The notes beneath the pieces were generated by a model. The model was given only the letters and a program-made list of their open reading frames with translations, made no database searches and had not been told where the DNA came from. From Sabethes cyaneus (Eukaryota; Arthropoda; Insecta; Diptera; Culicidae): DNA of 64,000 nucleotides. Shown here piece after piece: positions 12,260 to 23,879 of the stretch (its first letter is position 1; every line of letters begins with the position of its first letter). Where the stretch lies: NCBI RefSeq assembly GCF_943734655.1, contig NC_071355.1, forward strand, positions 74,361,449 through 74,425,448, given 5' to 3'. The translations under genes and the position numbers were made by a program.

Positions 12260-13070
12260 TACAGACAAGGCTCTTATATTTATAGATAGACTCGGCTGAA
12301 AAAAAAAACAATTTAGGTTTAAACTTATCGTTTAGTAATAAAAACCAATAAAAGGGGATGATACAATATGTGTATCAAAAAATGAAACGGTTAAGTCAGC
12401 AATGGCTGAGTCAGAATAAGGTTCGCGCGCTTATACAGCTATTATAGAGATTGTTTTCTGCCTGTTCGAGAAGTACGCAATATCGCCGAATCTTGTCCGT
12501 AGGTAGAGCTCGTTGGTTTCGAATAAATAACCCGGTTTTAATTCTCGAATCTTTCAGCTTGGCATGCATGTGCTTGCTCATTTCTCCCTGCTATTATTTG
12601 ATTTTGCACTCATTTTCTCACGCCTTATCCTTGTCCTAAAGATACTATCCATACCTTCAATTTCATTACTTTTTTCTACAATTTCTTTCGTCTATTATTT
12701 TATGAGTGTTCTTTAAAAAAAAATATTCTAAATATTTACCCGGCGCTTATTTTTACAATAAAATTCTTTGATGAAAATTTTTGAATGGTACAATGAATTT
12801 GAATGCTATGCTTTGAATGAGACCTACAGCATTAGGATCCTTCCATGTAATAATCAATTTTACTGCACCAGCTATTTTTAACCCACGTGTTAGATTATTT
12901 GTTCGAAGGGCGCAAATAAATATTGTATCGGACTTGAAGAGTTTCTTCGTAGAGATTCAGGTTGACTACTCACTCCTTCCTGCAATCTTCTACTCGCATG
13001 ATGCATCTGTAGTTACCCACCATGTTTTATTTGTCATATAATGTATTATAATCGACTGGGAGAGGCTGTT
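12260..13070. other. AT-rich, no gene seen
   Basis: Homopolymer-rich and low in coding signals. Nothing recognised on either strand. Confidence 0.5.
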
Positions 13071-13078
13071 GAAATCAA

Positions 13079-13200
13079 TACGATCGTAGCAACTGGCCCT
13101 GCAATTGTCCTGTATTCTAACAGGTGGATGCGAAGTCTGTCGTATAAAAACAGAAGGTTTAGTTTTGCTGATGGAATGTAGCACCTAGGCTTTGCTTTGC
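13079..13200 (+). mobile_element. SINE family A, 3' fragment
   Basis: Carries the diverged SINE body (CTGGCCCTGCAATTGTCCTG, GATGCGAAGTCTGTCG) and ends in GGCTTTGCTTTGC, the family's 3' tail. The CAGGGTGGCCAC end abuts this tail, and GCTTTGC reappears at 17,240-17,246 after the far end. This suggests the 4-kb block was inserted into this SINE tail. Confidence 0.65.
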
Positions 13201-13577
13201 AGGGTGGCCACAGATTCGGGAAAAGCGGGAAATGCGGGAAAAAGTCGGGAATTGGAACCTGTCGGGAAAAATGCGGGAAAAAGTCGGGAATTTGATGAAA
13301 ATTGCTATAAATCGGGAATTCATGAATTTACGTAAAGATGTTCAAGTTGAATACCTTGATAGAATCTGGGAGATATGTCGAAACCTCTACAATTCTGAAA
13401 CACATGAATCTTTAGACCTCAAACGAAATCTTCGTACCAGGAATTTCCTCCACCTGCAAAGACGAACTGAAACCCGTCTGTAACTGTGAGCATATGGCAC
13501 TCTCTGTATCAGCTTTTTCGTAATAGTGGTGTGTGGGGGGTATAGCCTTCCAGTTGGTTTCAAGGAACGTCGCTGGC

Positions 13578-14147
13578 CTTGATCGCTTTGTTCTGCCGAA
13601 CCACAAGCCAACGGATGAATACATCAGAAATTAAGTCATGAGCAACATACAAGATAAAAACGGGGAATATTACAATAATTCAAAATACTGGACGCAGTGG
13701 TTCAGTTCAGCAACAGAAGAAGAGAGCTCCATTTATTGCTAACCGTCTCCTTCCACTTGGCCTCATGGTTATTAAAAAATTTTAATACTTCTTTCCTCAC
13801 GTATAACAATTTTTATTGGAAAACAATTTGTATAAGTTAAGCGCTTTATATTTTTACCTTAAAGTAGCCAGCTTTGATCTGTAGATTTTTTTCACGAGAG
13901 ATATTTGAATGTTTGAGAGATTCGATCATACGACGACTGGCTTATTTAATCAGTATTGTACCACGAGACCAACTGGGATGAGATGGTTAGTAATAAATAG
14001 ACCTTTCTTCTTCTGTTGCGGAGCTGATCCACTGCGTCCAATATTTTGAATTATTGTAATATTCCCCGTTTTTACCTTGTTGCTGATGACATTATTGCTG
14101 ATGTGTTCATGTCCGTTGGCTTGTGGTTCGGCAGAACAAAGGTATCA
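13578..14147. repeat. Large inverted duplication, arms ~190 bp
   Basis: The left arm (about 13,578-13,770) and right arm (about 13,960-14,147) are reverse complements with scattered mismatches. Shared blocks include GTTCTGCCGAACCACAAGCC, AACGGGGAATATTACAATAA and GCAACAGAAGAAGA. The arms are about 190 bp apart. A SINE A 5' region is present on the inner side of the right arm, and its truncated start is in the left arm. This would form a hairpin if transcribed. Confidence 0.75.
13912..13985 (-). mobile_element. SINE family A, 5' fragment
   Basis: Reverse-strand match to the tRNA-like start of SINE A: CTGGCTTATTTAATCAG and GAGATTCGATCATACGACG cover the box-A and box-B neighbourhood. The 3' body is absent. 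It sits inside the inverted duplication. Confidence 0.6.
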
Positions 14148-14735
14148 AGTCTGGTTGGTGGACGGTTATCTGCCATGGTTTTCTGCCATCTGCCACATGT
14201 CGCCACGTGAGGTTCCAATAATAATCTGAATACAGTTAGCAATACCACGCCGTCAGTAGCTTCTAGATCTGCTTCCTCTGTTCTCCTATTGAGTGTCTTC
14301 CTGCCGATTTCGTTCGCCCCTCTTCTCAAAATAAATCAGATCCTTCTCCACTTACGCATCCGAATCTCTGTTTCTATGTGGCGATATTGACGATAGAGTT
14401 CCTAATTAGAAATCCAAGTGTGAGACCACGAGACCTGAATGATGCAGAACGAAGACCTGCAGTTGCCTCCACCGACACGGACCACGTCTTGCAGGCAATC
14501 GAACGAATTTCAAATTTAAATTGAAAATTCGTATTAGGATCGGTGCGGTAATCTGATTTGTGTGTCGAGCCCAAATTCCCAAATTTCATAGTCCCAAATC
14601 CCTGGCCATCCTGATCTAACTGGAAATAAGGTGGATTAATAATGTTTAATCTCACTGACTTGGTAGTTACGACGTTGAATATGAGACCTACTATCTTGGA
14701 GTTGTCATCAAGGTTGTTCTGCACATCATATTGTG

Positions 14736-14950
14736 CAAAAGCAAAGCAAAAGCAAAGTCTTGGGCTTAAACCGTCTTTAGACATTACCCTTCTATATCAA
14801 CAGACTTTGCAGCCGGCTGTTAGAGTACAGGAAAATTACGGGGCCAGTGTAACAATCCTACTGACTCTATCTAGCAAGCACCTCCTAGCCGAGATTCGAA
14901 CATACGACGACTGGCTTGTTCAACCAGCATCGTACCTCGAAGCTAACTGG
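14736..14950 (-). mobile_element. SINE family A, near-complete inverted copy
   Basis: Full SINE body in reverse: tail complement GCAAAGCAAAAGCAAAGTC, then ACAGACTTTGCAGCCGGC, the box-B complement GAGATTCGAACATACGACG and the 5' end CGTACCTCGAAGCTAACTGG. The repeated AAAGC units show that this SINE ends in a short GCTTTGCTTTT tandem tail rather than poly-A. Confidence 0.85.
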
Positions 14951-15099
14951 GCGGCAAAGTCAAAAGACTCCAGGGTAATCCTCGGTCTGGTTCACTGTCA
15001 ATGGTTCCAATTAAAATCTCGTCCATCACAACGAGGAGCAGTTGCGGTGACAGTACATATGTAGCCTTATGTCACTCCTGCAGTAACACATATAGGGAC

Positions 15100-15850
15100 C
15101 GACAGGAGGCCATCGCGCAGCAATTTGCACTAAAACAATGAGATAGACTACTTTATTAGGAACTCAGCTACGCCTTAGTACGCCCCAGATGTTTTCATGT
15201 TTCGGTCGAATGCTTTCTCGAAATCAATAAGTACCAGAAGAAAACAGGTTAGAATTTATCAGAAGGCGGAAAACGACAAGCAGAGCTAATATTTTCTTCG
15301 CACGCTGAAGACACGAGGCTATTTGCTCCGTGTCCCAAAGAGAATATGCGTTAGGCAATTATATGGACTGGAACGATTTGTTCCGTGACCTTGAGAGCAT
15401 GAATTCGGTAGCGCTCCGGCAGAAAAAGAAAGATGAAACACACAAAACTCGACGAAGGTAACATTCGACTGAGAGAGAGCAAATCGATTCGTCTTCTGTG
15501 CTTTGCCAGGAAAACGCCGAGAATTGAGATATTTTGCAGAGCACGACAGAAGCCTGCGAAAATTTGCCACTAGCGGAAGGCTGTAAAAAGTAACGTCGTC
15601 ATTCATCAGCTAGATATTTGACCCTGGCTCTCTAGTCCTGCTTACAAGATTTCCTAACAGCCCTCCTCAGCTTGGCGTATCATTGACGGACTGCTGTCTG
15701 AGCTGATCCTTGTTTCGCTAGGCTGTTAACAAGCTTATTACTCTCGTTTCCGCAGTGTCCAAGCACCCTGAATAATGAAACTTTGTTTTGGCGGGAAAGT
15801 TCCCTTAGTTGTGCTGCACTCTTAAACTAATTTGGATGCACACTTCCCAG
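15100..15850 (-). mobile_element. LINE debris: RT and RNase H pieces
   Basis: On the minus strand, 15,690-15,830 encodes VLGHCGNESNKLVNSLAKQGSAQTAV, an RNase H C-terminal motif of I/R1-group LINEs. Near 15,205-15,240 the minus strand encodes LVLIDFEKAFDR, a reverse-transcriptase motif A. The two are close together, so this may be one collapsed element or two. Confidence 0.6.
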
Positions 15851-16444
15851 ATAACACAAAATCGTAATAGAAAGTTCACATTAAATCGTTTTCAGGCCAA
15901 TTTCAGATTGGAATTGTATAATGATTAGAGTATGTCAAACGGAAGTGAACAATAAGTTGTTTTGCAGTCGTGCGTGTCTTCATATACAATTCATGACTGT
16001 GAATTATAAAGAAGTATAGACGATTGCAGCATTTGATTATATCTTAATCATATATTCAGGAGTATTTAGTTGCGTGTTTGTTATAAAAACTACGCAAAAT
16101 AGAATTACAAATAGTTGTCAAAATTCTCGCACGTATATCGCCTCCAGTTTGGTGCATATACGTTCTTATATGGCGTGAAATATAACTTTTTCGTTCAGAT
16201 ATGATTTCGTATATCTCAGTTGCAATTGAGATATACAAACCAAATGGTTTACTGGGTTAGTGGGCTTGAGAGTCAGTCGTATCCAGGCTGTCCAGAAAGA
16301 TACCTGATTTTCGGCTACTACATTATTTGAACTTCCACTTCTGTTTCGTGGCAGAATCGACGAGTGCACTCCATAGACTCATAGTAGAGTGATAGTTTCG
16401 ATCCTTGAGCTCTGCTCTGCAAACTGCAATATACACAGCATATG

Positions 16445-17125
16445 TTAGGGTTTTTTTCTAATTCCCGTCGTAATAAGTAAAGCCATTCTAATTTTCATCA
16501 TTTGTTGGATGGATTTAATGAATACTCCAAAAGTTCTTGTGCTGATTTGACTAAAACATACTTACCTTCCGATCCGTTCACTTTGAAATCACTGAAAAGC
16601 GATTATTAAAGCATATTATTGAAATTACGCTACTGACTTTATTGCTAAAATTTGTCGTACCGTACCGTAAAATCCGTCCATCAAAATTTTTCATCGTCCG
16701 AATTGAAAATCACAACAATGTTTACGAATCTAACGCGCATGTATTTGTGTAGGACGGCATGACAAATGCTATTCTACAAAATTTCTGCAGATCAGGCAAG
16801 TTTTCCTAGCTGTAGAATAACGATAATGCCTTGCGTGAGTTATTTTCATTTATGAATGACGGAAATTAAAACGATTAGTCGACATTGTCTTCTTCGTCGC
16901 ACGAAAAAACGTAGGAAATTTGGCTGGTAGGACTTCTTTAATGATAAAAAGCATTTAAATAGATCTCAGCTCACTCTGATTGATCGCGTATGATAGACAA
17001 CAAACTAAAATATTAGGGAATAACTAGTTTTGCATTGTGTGTCATAAAAATGTGATATTTTTAATAGTTTGTGTTGGATAGGACGAGAATAGGCAATTAC
17101 GACGATGTAGCAACATACCCTACCT
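16445..17125 (+). repeat. 670-bp repeat family, copy A
   Basis: Matches 37,672-38,326 almost base for base, including TTCTAATTCCCGTC at the left, CTTACCTTCCGATCCGT, TTTCTGCAGATCAGGCAAG, GGTAGGACTTCTTTAATGAT and GCAACATA-CCTACC at the right. The ends are weakly inverted (TTAGGGT left, GGTAGGGTATG on the other strand at right), suggesting a non-autonomous DNA transposon. No coding capacity. Confidence 0.75.
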
Positions 17126-17252
17126 TTATTTTATAACGGAAAAATGAAGGAAGTTTCTGTCGGGAAAAACTTGAATCCGATCGGGAAAATATCGGGAAAA
17201 AGTCGGGAATTTTTTTCAAGAAGTTCTGTGGCCACCCTGGCTTTGCCTATAA

Positions 17253-18132
17253 TCTATACCTATAAAAATGGATTTCTGTCTGTCTGTCTGTCGGGATGTT
17301 CCTTATAGAATCGAAAACTACTGAACCAATCGGCGAGAAAATTTGTATGTAGAGGCTTTTGGGGTCAGGGAAGATTCTTATGATGGTAAGTGACCCCTCT
17401 CCCCACTAAGAGGGGGGCTCCCATACAAATGAAACACAAATTTCTGCATAACTCGAGAACTAATCAAGCAAATAGAACAAAATTTGGCATGGGGGTGTTT
17501 TTAGAGACAAGAATTTTTTCTATGGTGAATCGAAACTCCTCCCCTCTTTAGGAACGGAATTATGACCACTCCCCCCGACAATAGTGGGGGGCTCCTATAC
17601 TAATGAAATACAAATACCCTCATATCTAGAGAACTAATCATCGTCGGAAACACCGGCCACTGCGGGGGGGGGGGGTTCTGCACCCCGTAGAGATCACTAT
17701 CTAGGTTTATTTATTTTCCTAGATCTACTGACCTTTATTACTTTCCTTCAGTTGGGTCGAAATGGTACTTTCTACAAAAAGATTTTCCGTGAAATGGTAC
17801 ATCCCGCGTAAGATTTTTCGCAAAATGGTATTCTGCGAAACTCTATATTCCGCGTTACGGTCAACCGAGAATTGGTGTTCCGCAAAATGGTATTCGGCGA
17901 ATTGTTTTGTAATGATGGCGAATATTTAAATGCTATCCGCTTTATTTTATCAGGCTAAGCAATGGGGGAGTTGTTTTCCATTTTACTGTGAGAAAAATTT
18001 GTATTTTAAAACACCCATGAACTCCTCCGAAACTTGCAAAACTCGAGATTGCGATAAAGATCGTCCGAGATTCAGGATTTATGTACAACACAGTTTAACT
18101 TGTGGCAATACGAAGTTTGTCGGGTCAGCTAG
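17253..18132 (+). mobile_element. Non-autonomous Helitron, copy A
   Basis: Begins TCTATACCTATAAAAATGG and ends GTCGGGTCAGCTAG, sitting between A (17,252) and T (18,133) as Helitrons do (5' TC, 3' CTAG, insertion into AT). A potential hairpin, AACTT...AAGTT, lies just before the end. The ends resemble the Lep1-type insect Helitrons I remember. The interior has GTCTGTCTGTC, tandem AACTCGAGAACTAATCAAGC blocks, a poly-G run and a CGAAATGGTA short-repeat zone. No Rep/helicase, so non-autonomous. Confidence 0.85.
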
Positions 18133-19070
18133 TGTATTATAAATATGCAAATATATATGGAAAATGGAATATAAATTGTACAAATGGAACAATCTCACCA
18201 GCATTCCCCAATACCGAAGTACGTGTTTCGTTCGGACTTCCATGTCATCCGCCTATCCTAATGATTGGATTCATTCCGTTACGATCTTTCATGTAGTCAA
18301 CCGTACAAGCCTGATAAACACAACGGTCCAGCACCTGCGTAATACACTAACAAAATGAACAAGTGCTGATCCTCACATCCACACACGCACACGCTCAATT
18401 AAGAAAAGCATTCATTGGAAAAACTAGAAGAAACACATTCTCCAGTTTCGAAAACAGCAATTTCAAACGGAACTAAGCGCTACGTACATCGTCTTACGTG
18501 GTGCAGTGTGTCGTAAATCACAACAGGGTATTTGAACTAAGCGACCGGTCCATTTTGCGTCGTAAGAAATGTCATACGCAGAAATACTGGAAATACACTT
18601 TGAGAGGAATAGGTTTACGGAGAACACATTCGCGTACCAACCGATGAACGTACTGACTGGATATCTAGAGAATATTGAAGATAAACCTTGACGATTGTAA
18701 CAATTTGGGTTTTATTACACTCTTATGATGGCATTTAAGACCAAAATTCGTCTTGAAAACCACCATAAGAGTACAATAAAACTCACATTGCTGCTTGGGA
18801 TGTACCATGCGCTACCATTGACTTACATTTTCATACAAATTGCATGTTAAGTTTTCTCAAAAAAGTTACTCAGACTACATGTACCAAGCAGTGCAGTGAA
18901 GTTGAGGATCAACAGGACTACACTATGGTGTGAAAGGTTAAGCTCAAAGCCTATGGCCGATAGGATAGTGAAATTTGCTCATAAGCTGGAGGATATTAAA
19001 TCTTGTTTTACATGATTTGCTCCAATGCATAATGCTCTCCATTCTGCTTAGCAAAATTATTTACATCAAA
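18133..19070. other. No gene; contains one small MITE
   Basis: Only short open frames. The MITE at 18,690-18,800 is entered separately. Confidence 0.5.
18690..18800. repeat. 108-bp MITE, TIR CCCAAG(C/T)A family, copy 1
   Basis: GTTTTATTACACTCTTATG near the left end pairs with CATAAGAGTACAATAAAACT near the right, followed by GCTGCTTGGG. It closely matches 46,310-46,417. Here the left terminus is eroded. Too short to encode anything. Confidence 0.75.
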
Positions 19071-19075
19071 CATAA

Positions 19076-19248
19076 CAAAGCAAAGCAAGTGCTACATTCC
19101 GCAGTTGGAACTTCACCTTATGTTTCTGTACAGAACAATTGCGCTGCTAGTGTTACGATCTTATTGACTCTTAAAGCCTCTCCCAGTCGAGATTCGAACA
19201 TACGACGACTGGCTTGTTAGACCAGTGTCGTACCTCGCGGTCAACTGG
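19076..19248 (-). mobile_element. SINE family A, diverged inverted copy
   Basis: The minus strand holds the tRNA-like region (GTACGACACTGGTCTAACAA, box B GTTCGAATCTCG) and a diverged body ending in GCTTTGCTTTG. The middle is more decayed than in the other copies, suggesting greater age. Confidence 0.75.
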
Positions 19249-19649
19249 AAGGCTTAGTGTGCCTAGAAACTTGTATGATGAATTACCACCAATTAATCAA
19301 ATGTTATATGTGAATCTATAGACTCCTGGGTATGGACCTGTCATTAGAAACTAATGCCAGTTACTCTACGTCCGAGTCCAATCTCAATAACCAATCTTAG
19401 GATTGTAAATTAATTCAAAACTCTGGTTATGAGATTCGAATACAATTGAATGTTACATATTAGTTTGTGTTTCAGTTAATACCAACTGATTGACATAAAA
19501 CTAAACAACCTTCATGTTTCCAGCGTCTGTATTGCCTTCTGTCCGGTCGGCCTGAACAACCAGATTTGTTGATTCGAATATCTGCCTAGTAGATATCTGT
19601 GCTAGTAGTTTCCTCCTGTGCTATATTAGAGTTAGCTCACAAGTTCGCC

Positions 19650-21041
19650 CTGAGCAAAAAAAAAAGAAAAAACCTTCATTTAATTGTACAACAGCAATAC
19701 CATAGAATGGCCTCCATCGAAACTTGACCCTTTGCCCGAAATTACCACCGCCACTGTGGCCGCTGGTGGCAAGCGAAAAACTGATTATTTGGTGCCGATA
19801 ACCACACCTGAATTCAATTCAGTTTGCTGCCAGTCAATAGTAGCAACAGCAGCAGTAGCACACCACCGCACCGGATTGGCCAATTTACAGGAAAAAAAAA
19901 AAAAGAAAATGAAAAGCATCTTCCACATTTTACTGCCCGTATCGAATCTTACTTTCTCGCGTTATTTCTACCGTTTGGTCGCTGCGCTGCTCCGCTTCGC
20001 GTTTTACCAGTTCACACCATCCGTTTTGGCGGAGAATTGCGGGATTTTGGCCGGGGCTTCGAAATTTTCCACTTCTGTGTGCTAATCTGACGATTTGTGT
20101 GGCAATGGTTTCAGTGCCAGTGCGAGCTTCGTGGTTGAAGGCTCGTGCTCGCAAACTCCGAAATCGGCCGAAAAAATAAGAAACAAAAAAAAATCGTGGT
20201 CTTCTTGCCTTGCCTTGCCTTGCCATGGTGGATCATCATAGGAAGTGAAAGAGGTGTCCTTGCCACAGTAGTGCTGGTTGTGGCTGGTTACCCGTCACCG
20301 ACCGACGTCATCGCAAACTATGTAATAGGTGGCGATCGGAATCTACGTTCGAGCCGGACGAGCAGGGCGTTCGCGACATCGTTGTCGCCGCCGTCGTCGT
20401 CGTCGTCGTCGTCTTTGTGGTCACAACACGCGCTCGTCACAATTATCGGCGATCAATTATCCGCACGACTGTTGGCGTTCCGCGTGTTACGTGCAACATA
20501 CACCCAGACTCGTATCCTGCGCGAGTCGTCGCACTCATTGAGCGATCGACCAGTTCAGTTGACCAGTCAACAGTGCCTCTCGCTGCCGTCGGGTACACAT
20601 TTGGACGATTTTCGCGGCTGAGTACGGTTCGGTTTGAGTTTTCTTCGTGGGGCATCGCTGCATCGCTGAACCAGAACAGGCCAATTAGACACTATATTTA
20701 CACACAAATTTTCTCAGTCGGAAAACTTCCAAGTTCAAATCAAATCAACTAACGAGTTAATTTTCAGTGTTGCTGCAGGGAATAAACGGTACATCTAAAA
20801 TGACCGAGCGATAAGTGTGTGCACTCTGACGAAAAAAAAGTAAAAATTTCCTCCATAATCATCTGTGATAAAAGTGCAAAACAGCAGTAAAGGAAGATTT
20901 CAATAAGTCACAATAAGTGAGTGTATGTGTTTGCCCGAGTGTATGAATGTCTAGTAAAGTACTGACCCGTGCGGATTGGTATTGCAGCAAGTGTTCTGCA
21001 AAGCGAAAAGTGCTCTTCCAAAATCTCCTTCGGCGGGCGCT
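19650..21041 (+). promoter_or_regulatory. Candidate promoter and 5' UTR of the 21-kb gene
   Basis: GC-richer than its surroundings, with CpG-rich stretches, a GTC-type trinucleotide run near 20,390-20,414, and no repeat family match. TTCAGTT at 20,554-20,560 fits the arthropod initiator TCAGTT, but no clear DPE follows at the standard distance. Several open frames here lack Met-led coding character and probably only reflect GC content. Start site and UTR length are inference. Confidence 0.4.
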
Positions 21042-21642
21042 ATGATATCAGTGAAACGTTGCGCAGCCACCAATATCAGTGCCAATCATCATCACCATCA
21101 TCACGCGCATCACCATAATCCACCGCAGCACAGTCATAATCACGGCAGCAATCCGAACTCGCCAGCAACGTTCCAGATTCGCAGCAGCAGTGCAGGCCGT
21201 GCTGCCAGCCATCACAGTACTAGTGGCAGTGGTAGTTCCAACAATAACCGGCTGATTCGAAGCCGGAACAGTTATCAACACATCGGCGCTGCTGCACACA
21301 ACGGCGGCGGCGGCGGTGGTGGTGGTAGTGGTGGTATAGCTTATACGAACGGCGGTTACTCTTCCGGCGGATTGTCCGGGGGAGGACCGACCAACGGGTA
21401 TTCGTCGATTCTGACTAACGGCGGTAGTGGCGGAAGTTTGTATCACAGCACCAGCAACAACAGTGTGCTGGGCTCGAAGAGCCGAAACATTGGCGGTGAT
21501 ATTTACGAGTTTGATAGTTTGTTTCTGGTGCCAAAATGTGCTCTGACCTACGATAAGGCGATGAGCCTGCGGAAGGACCTGGCGGCGTACGATTTCAACA
21601 TTCGGATACTGGAGGATACCCCCAAGGGGAACGTTTGGATAT
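21042..21642 (+). CDS. First coding exon of an unrecognised gene (His/Gly/Ser-rich N-terminus)
   Basis: The open frame continues from upstream, but the first ATG is at 21,042 (MISVKRCAATN); the frame before it opens only with TTG. The exon encodes about 200 residues. Residues 14-32 are His-rich, 40-75 Ser-rich, and about 88-135 have runs of Gly. From about residue 156 composition changes to an ordered-looking segment including YEFDSLFLVPKCALTYD and KAMSLRKDL, ending in NVWI. A strong splice donor, GTAAGT, at 21,643 ends the exon in phase 1. Reading through adds 19 ordinary residues before a stop, so splicing is more likely. I cannot name the family. Low-complexity N-terminus plus conserved-looking module is typical of insect regulatory proteins, but function is unknown. 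No later exon is recognised in the next 42 kb, so the intron may be very large. Confidence 0.7.
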
Positions 21643-23395
21643 GTAAGTTTTGTGACTTGAGAATGGCGCATTATCTTTTACAGCTAGCGGTATTTTATTG
21701 AAAGGTGATATGTTTATATTGAAAGTTTTCAGACGACTAAACTCAATTTCTGTCTCTCTATGAAACATTGTTTTGGATAAAGCAGAACCAAATGGATTTC
21801 AAATGAGGCTACCGATTTTGGGAGTACGACCAAACCAAAAACAATTTCTTATTTTTTGGAACAACAGCAAGATTGTCAAAAATTTTAACATAGCGAATTA
21901 AATCGGAGATCTTTTCCGACGGGAACTTATCCTCGATTGGAGCTATGGTGTGTTACTGTGCCAAGAAATACGATTCGAAAATACTATCAACACTTTAATT
22001 ACCTTTTTATCTAGCAATAAACTACCGGCCTGAACTATATAGTATAGTTTTCCTTTGTTTTTAAATGAGCTGTTTTCAAACGTTTGCGCGAATAATGTAA
22101 GTATATGTGCAAGCGACCGTGTATGATGGATTGACGCAGCTAGCCTTTTTCAGTTCAAATCGTTAATGAATTTACGACGAGCTAATGGCTTGTCATTTCC
22201 GCAGCAATTTCTGAAGCTTAAATTCGAATTCCTATCAAATTTGATCGTGAGAGAAAAAAAAACACATTTTAAATGTTGCAGCAGCAATTGTTTTGAAATA
22301 CTTTCCGCCATTTCGACTTTTATTTTGCGCCATGCCCTCCATGATTCCGGGAATATTTTGCTTGTAAATGTATAACTACAATTAGATTATTTTTATCAAA
22401 ACTTACCAGCTTCAGTTTGATTCCTGGTCGTTTGTAAAATTTATAACTTGTCCTAAATACCCGCTTCGCTGGCATCCTTAGCAACAGCATGTTATCTTTG
22501 TTGGTCGCTCTCAGATACCCTCAATATACATAAGTCCAGCTATGACGACATACACATAAGTATTCTCGCACCAACGTGACCAGCCATTCAAATGCATACC
22601 TTTCGTATAGTGGTGGAATACGAACGCTATGCATAACATAAATAGCAGGTCGTTCAGTCATACCTCCGATTGAACAGCAGAACGAATGCGTTCTGATTTT
22701 TTTTAACATCTTTGTTTCGATCAAGTTTCCTTTGCAGTTTGAAGCAACGAATGACTGCATAACAGTCAAATGACTAGCAGTTACCACACTTACGAAAAGC
22801 AACCGCGCTATCGTATGATTCAATACTACAAAAAAACAACCTCTACATGTGCATGGAAGAAGTCGGTCGGACTCCGTCCAATACAAACGTACATTTTGCT
22901 TTCGTCGGACCGACTCCGGTCGACAAACTTTTGCTGTGGATAGCCGATTTGGAGACAAAAAGAGAAACGAAAAAATACGTCACCATATGCTCCCAGTCAG
23001 TTCGCATTTTACACTCTTCAATAAGAACGCAAAGCGGGAGAACGACTATTAGCTTCCCTTGAATGGCCAGATGGATTTTGAGCCGGTAGCGGCGCAAACG
23101 GCAGATTGAAATGCTCGTCTTCAAAGCGCAAGTTCAATGCAGAAAGCGTATGCAGTCACAGTCAACGCAGTCACAGTCAACCTTAGATCCCTTTTCAACC
23201 CCTGAATGTGACACTTCATGCTTCAACATATCGCCAGAAATTGATCGCTAAATTCTGAGAGAAGAGAAACATCGATAGATTATGTATGTGTCTTACAAAA
23301 GTATGGGCCATCACATGCTTCACATTAAGAGTGGAACAAAACAGCTTAAATAGTTTTATAGTAAAACCATTTTCAAGCACCTAAGCACCCATAGG
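21643..23395. other. Probable intron start; no repeat or exon recognised
   Basis: Begins at the donor GTAAGT. AT-rich with short open frames only. A small GTCGGTCGGAC / GTCGGACCGAC inverted pair lies at about 22,861-22,913. No acceptor plus coding segment could be supported. Confidence 0.4.
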
Positions 23396-23399
23396 TCAT

Positions 23400-23610
23400 T
23401 TCACTCAACTGAATCGTACGTCGTCTTGAAGTCTATAAACAGATAGTGAGTGGTCTGTAGAAATACATGATATTTTCTTCCATCTAGTTTTGCTTTAAAA
23501 TAATTCTCGGGAACTTTTTCAAAAGAACGTATGTAAAATTGAGATTTTGGTGTTTGGTGTCCCCCTCTTCGGATTACTACGGCGATATAAATGTTCATAA
23601 AATATTTTCT
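23400..23610 (-). mobile_element. RTE-like LINE fragment
   Basis: Minus-strand translation includes HYLFIDFKTTYDSVE, the reverse-transcriptase motif A of RTE-like elements. Upstream residues are compatible with the RT fingers but decayed. It is separate from the larger RTE at 23.88-26.66 kb because motif A occurs again there. Confidence 0.6.
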
Positions 23611-23879
23611 TAAAACTTAGCTCAAGGCACACGCACAAGTCTTTCACACAATTGTGAGGAACGTGCTGCTCGAGCCAAAGATGCTGACACTTGATAACAC
23701 TTAGTTAACTAATGCGGTTCATGCAAAGTAGCTGTATTAAAGTGAAATTGTATCGCCTTGATAAGCGGCAGAGAGGAGACACAAAGAGAATCTCTAATGC
23801 CACTTATATCCCTTTTGAAAAAGTACCTGAGAAATGACCTTCCTTCATACGAATTGACTTAACTTGATGAACCTAATTC

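Larger units (their letters stand above)
13201..17239. mobile_element. Putative hAT-like composite element (~4 kb)
   Basis: The left end reads CAGGGTGGCCACAGATTCGG and the right end, on the other strand, CAGGGTGGCCACAGAACTTC, giving about 15 bp of terminal inverted repeat. GCTTTGC flanks both sides (13,194-13,200 and 17,240-17,246), with one further mismatched base if an 8-bp duplication is assumed. Both ends carry GGGAAAAAGTCGGGAATT subterminal motifs, in direct orientation. The interior has no recognisable transposase. It holds an inverted duplication, SINEs, LINE debris and a 670-bp repeat. It may instead be two unrelated solo ends. Confidence 0.5.

Noticed and set aside
20200..20660. 158-codon frame with Ser run
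   Set aside because: Ser run comes from a TCG-type trinucleotide repeat; several frames are open at once and none has a good start or splice context. Treated as 5' flank.
20976..21041. Extending the 21-kb exon upstream to 20,976
   Set aside because: The codon there is TTG, not ATG; the first in-frame ATG is 21,042.
21048..21671. 207-codon open frame on the minus strand over the 21-kb exon
   Set aside because: Shadow of the repetitive His/Gly/Ser coding sequence on the plus strand; its Thr/Val-rich runs are the complement of CAC and GGC codons.
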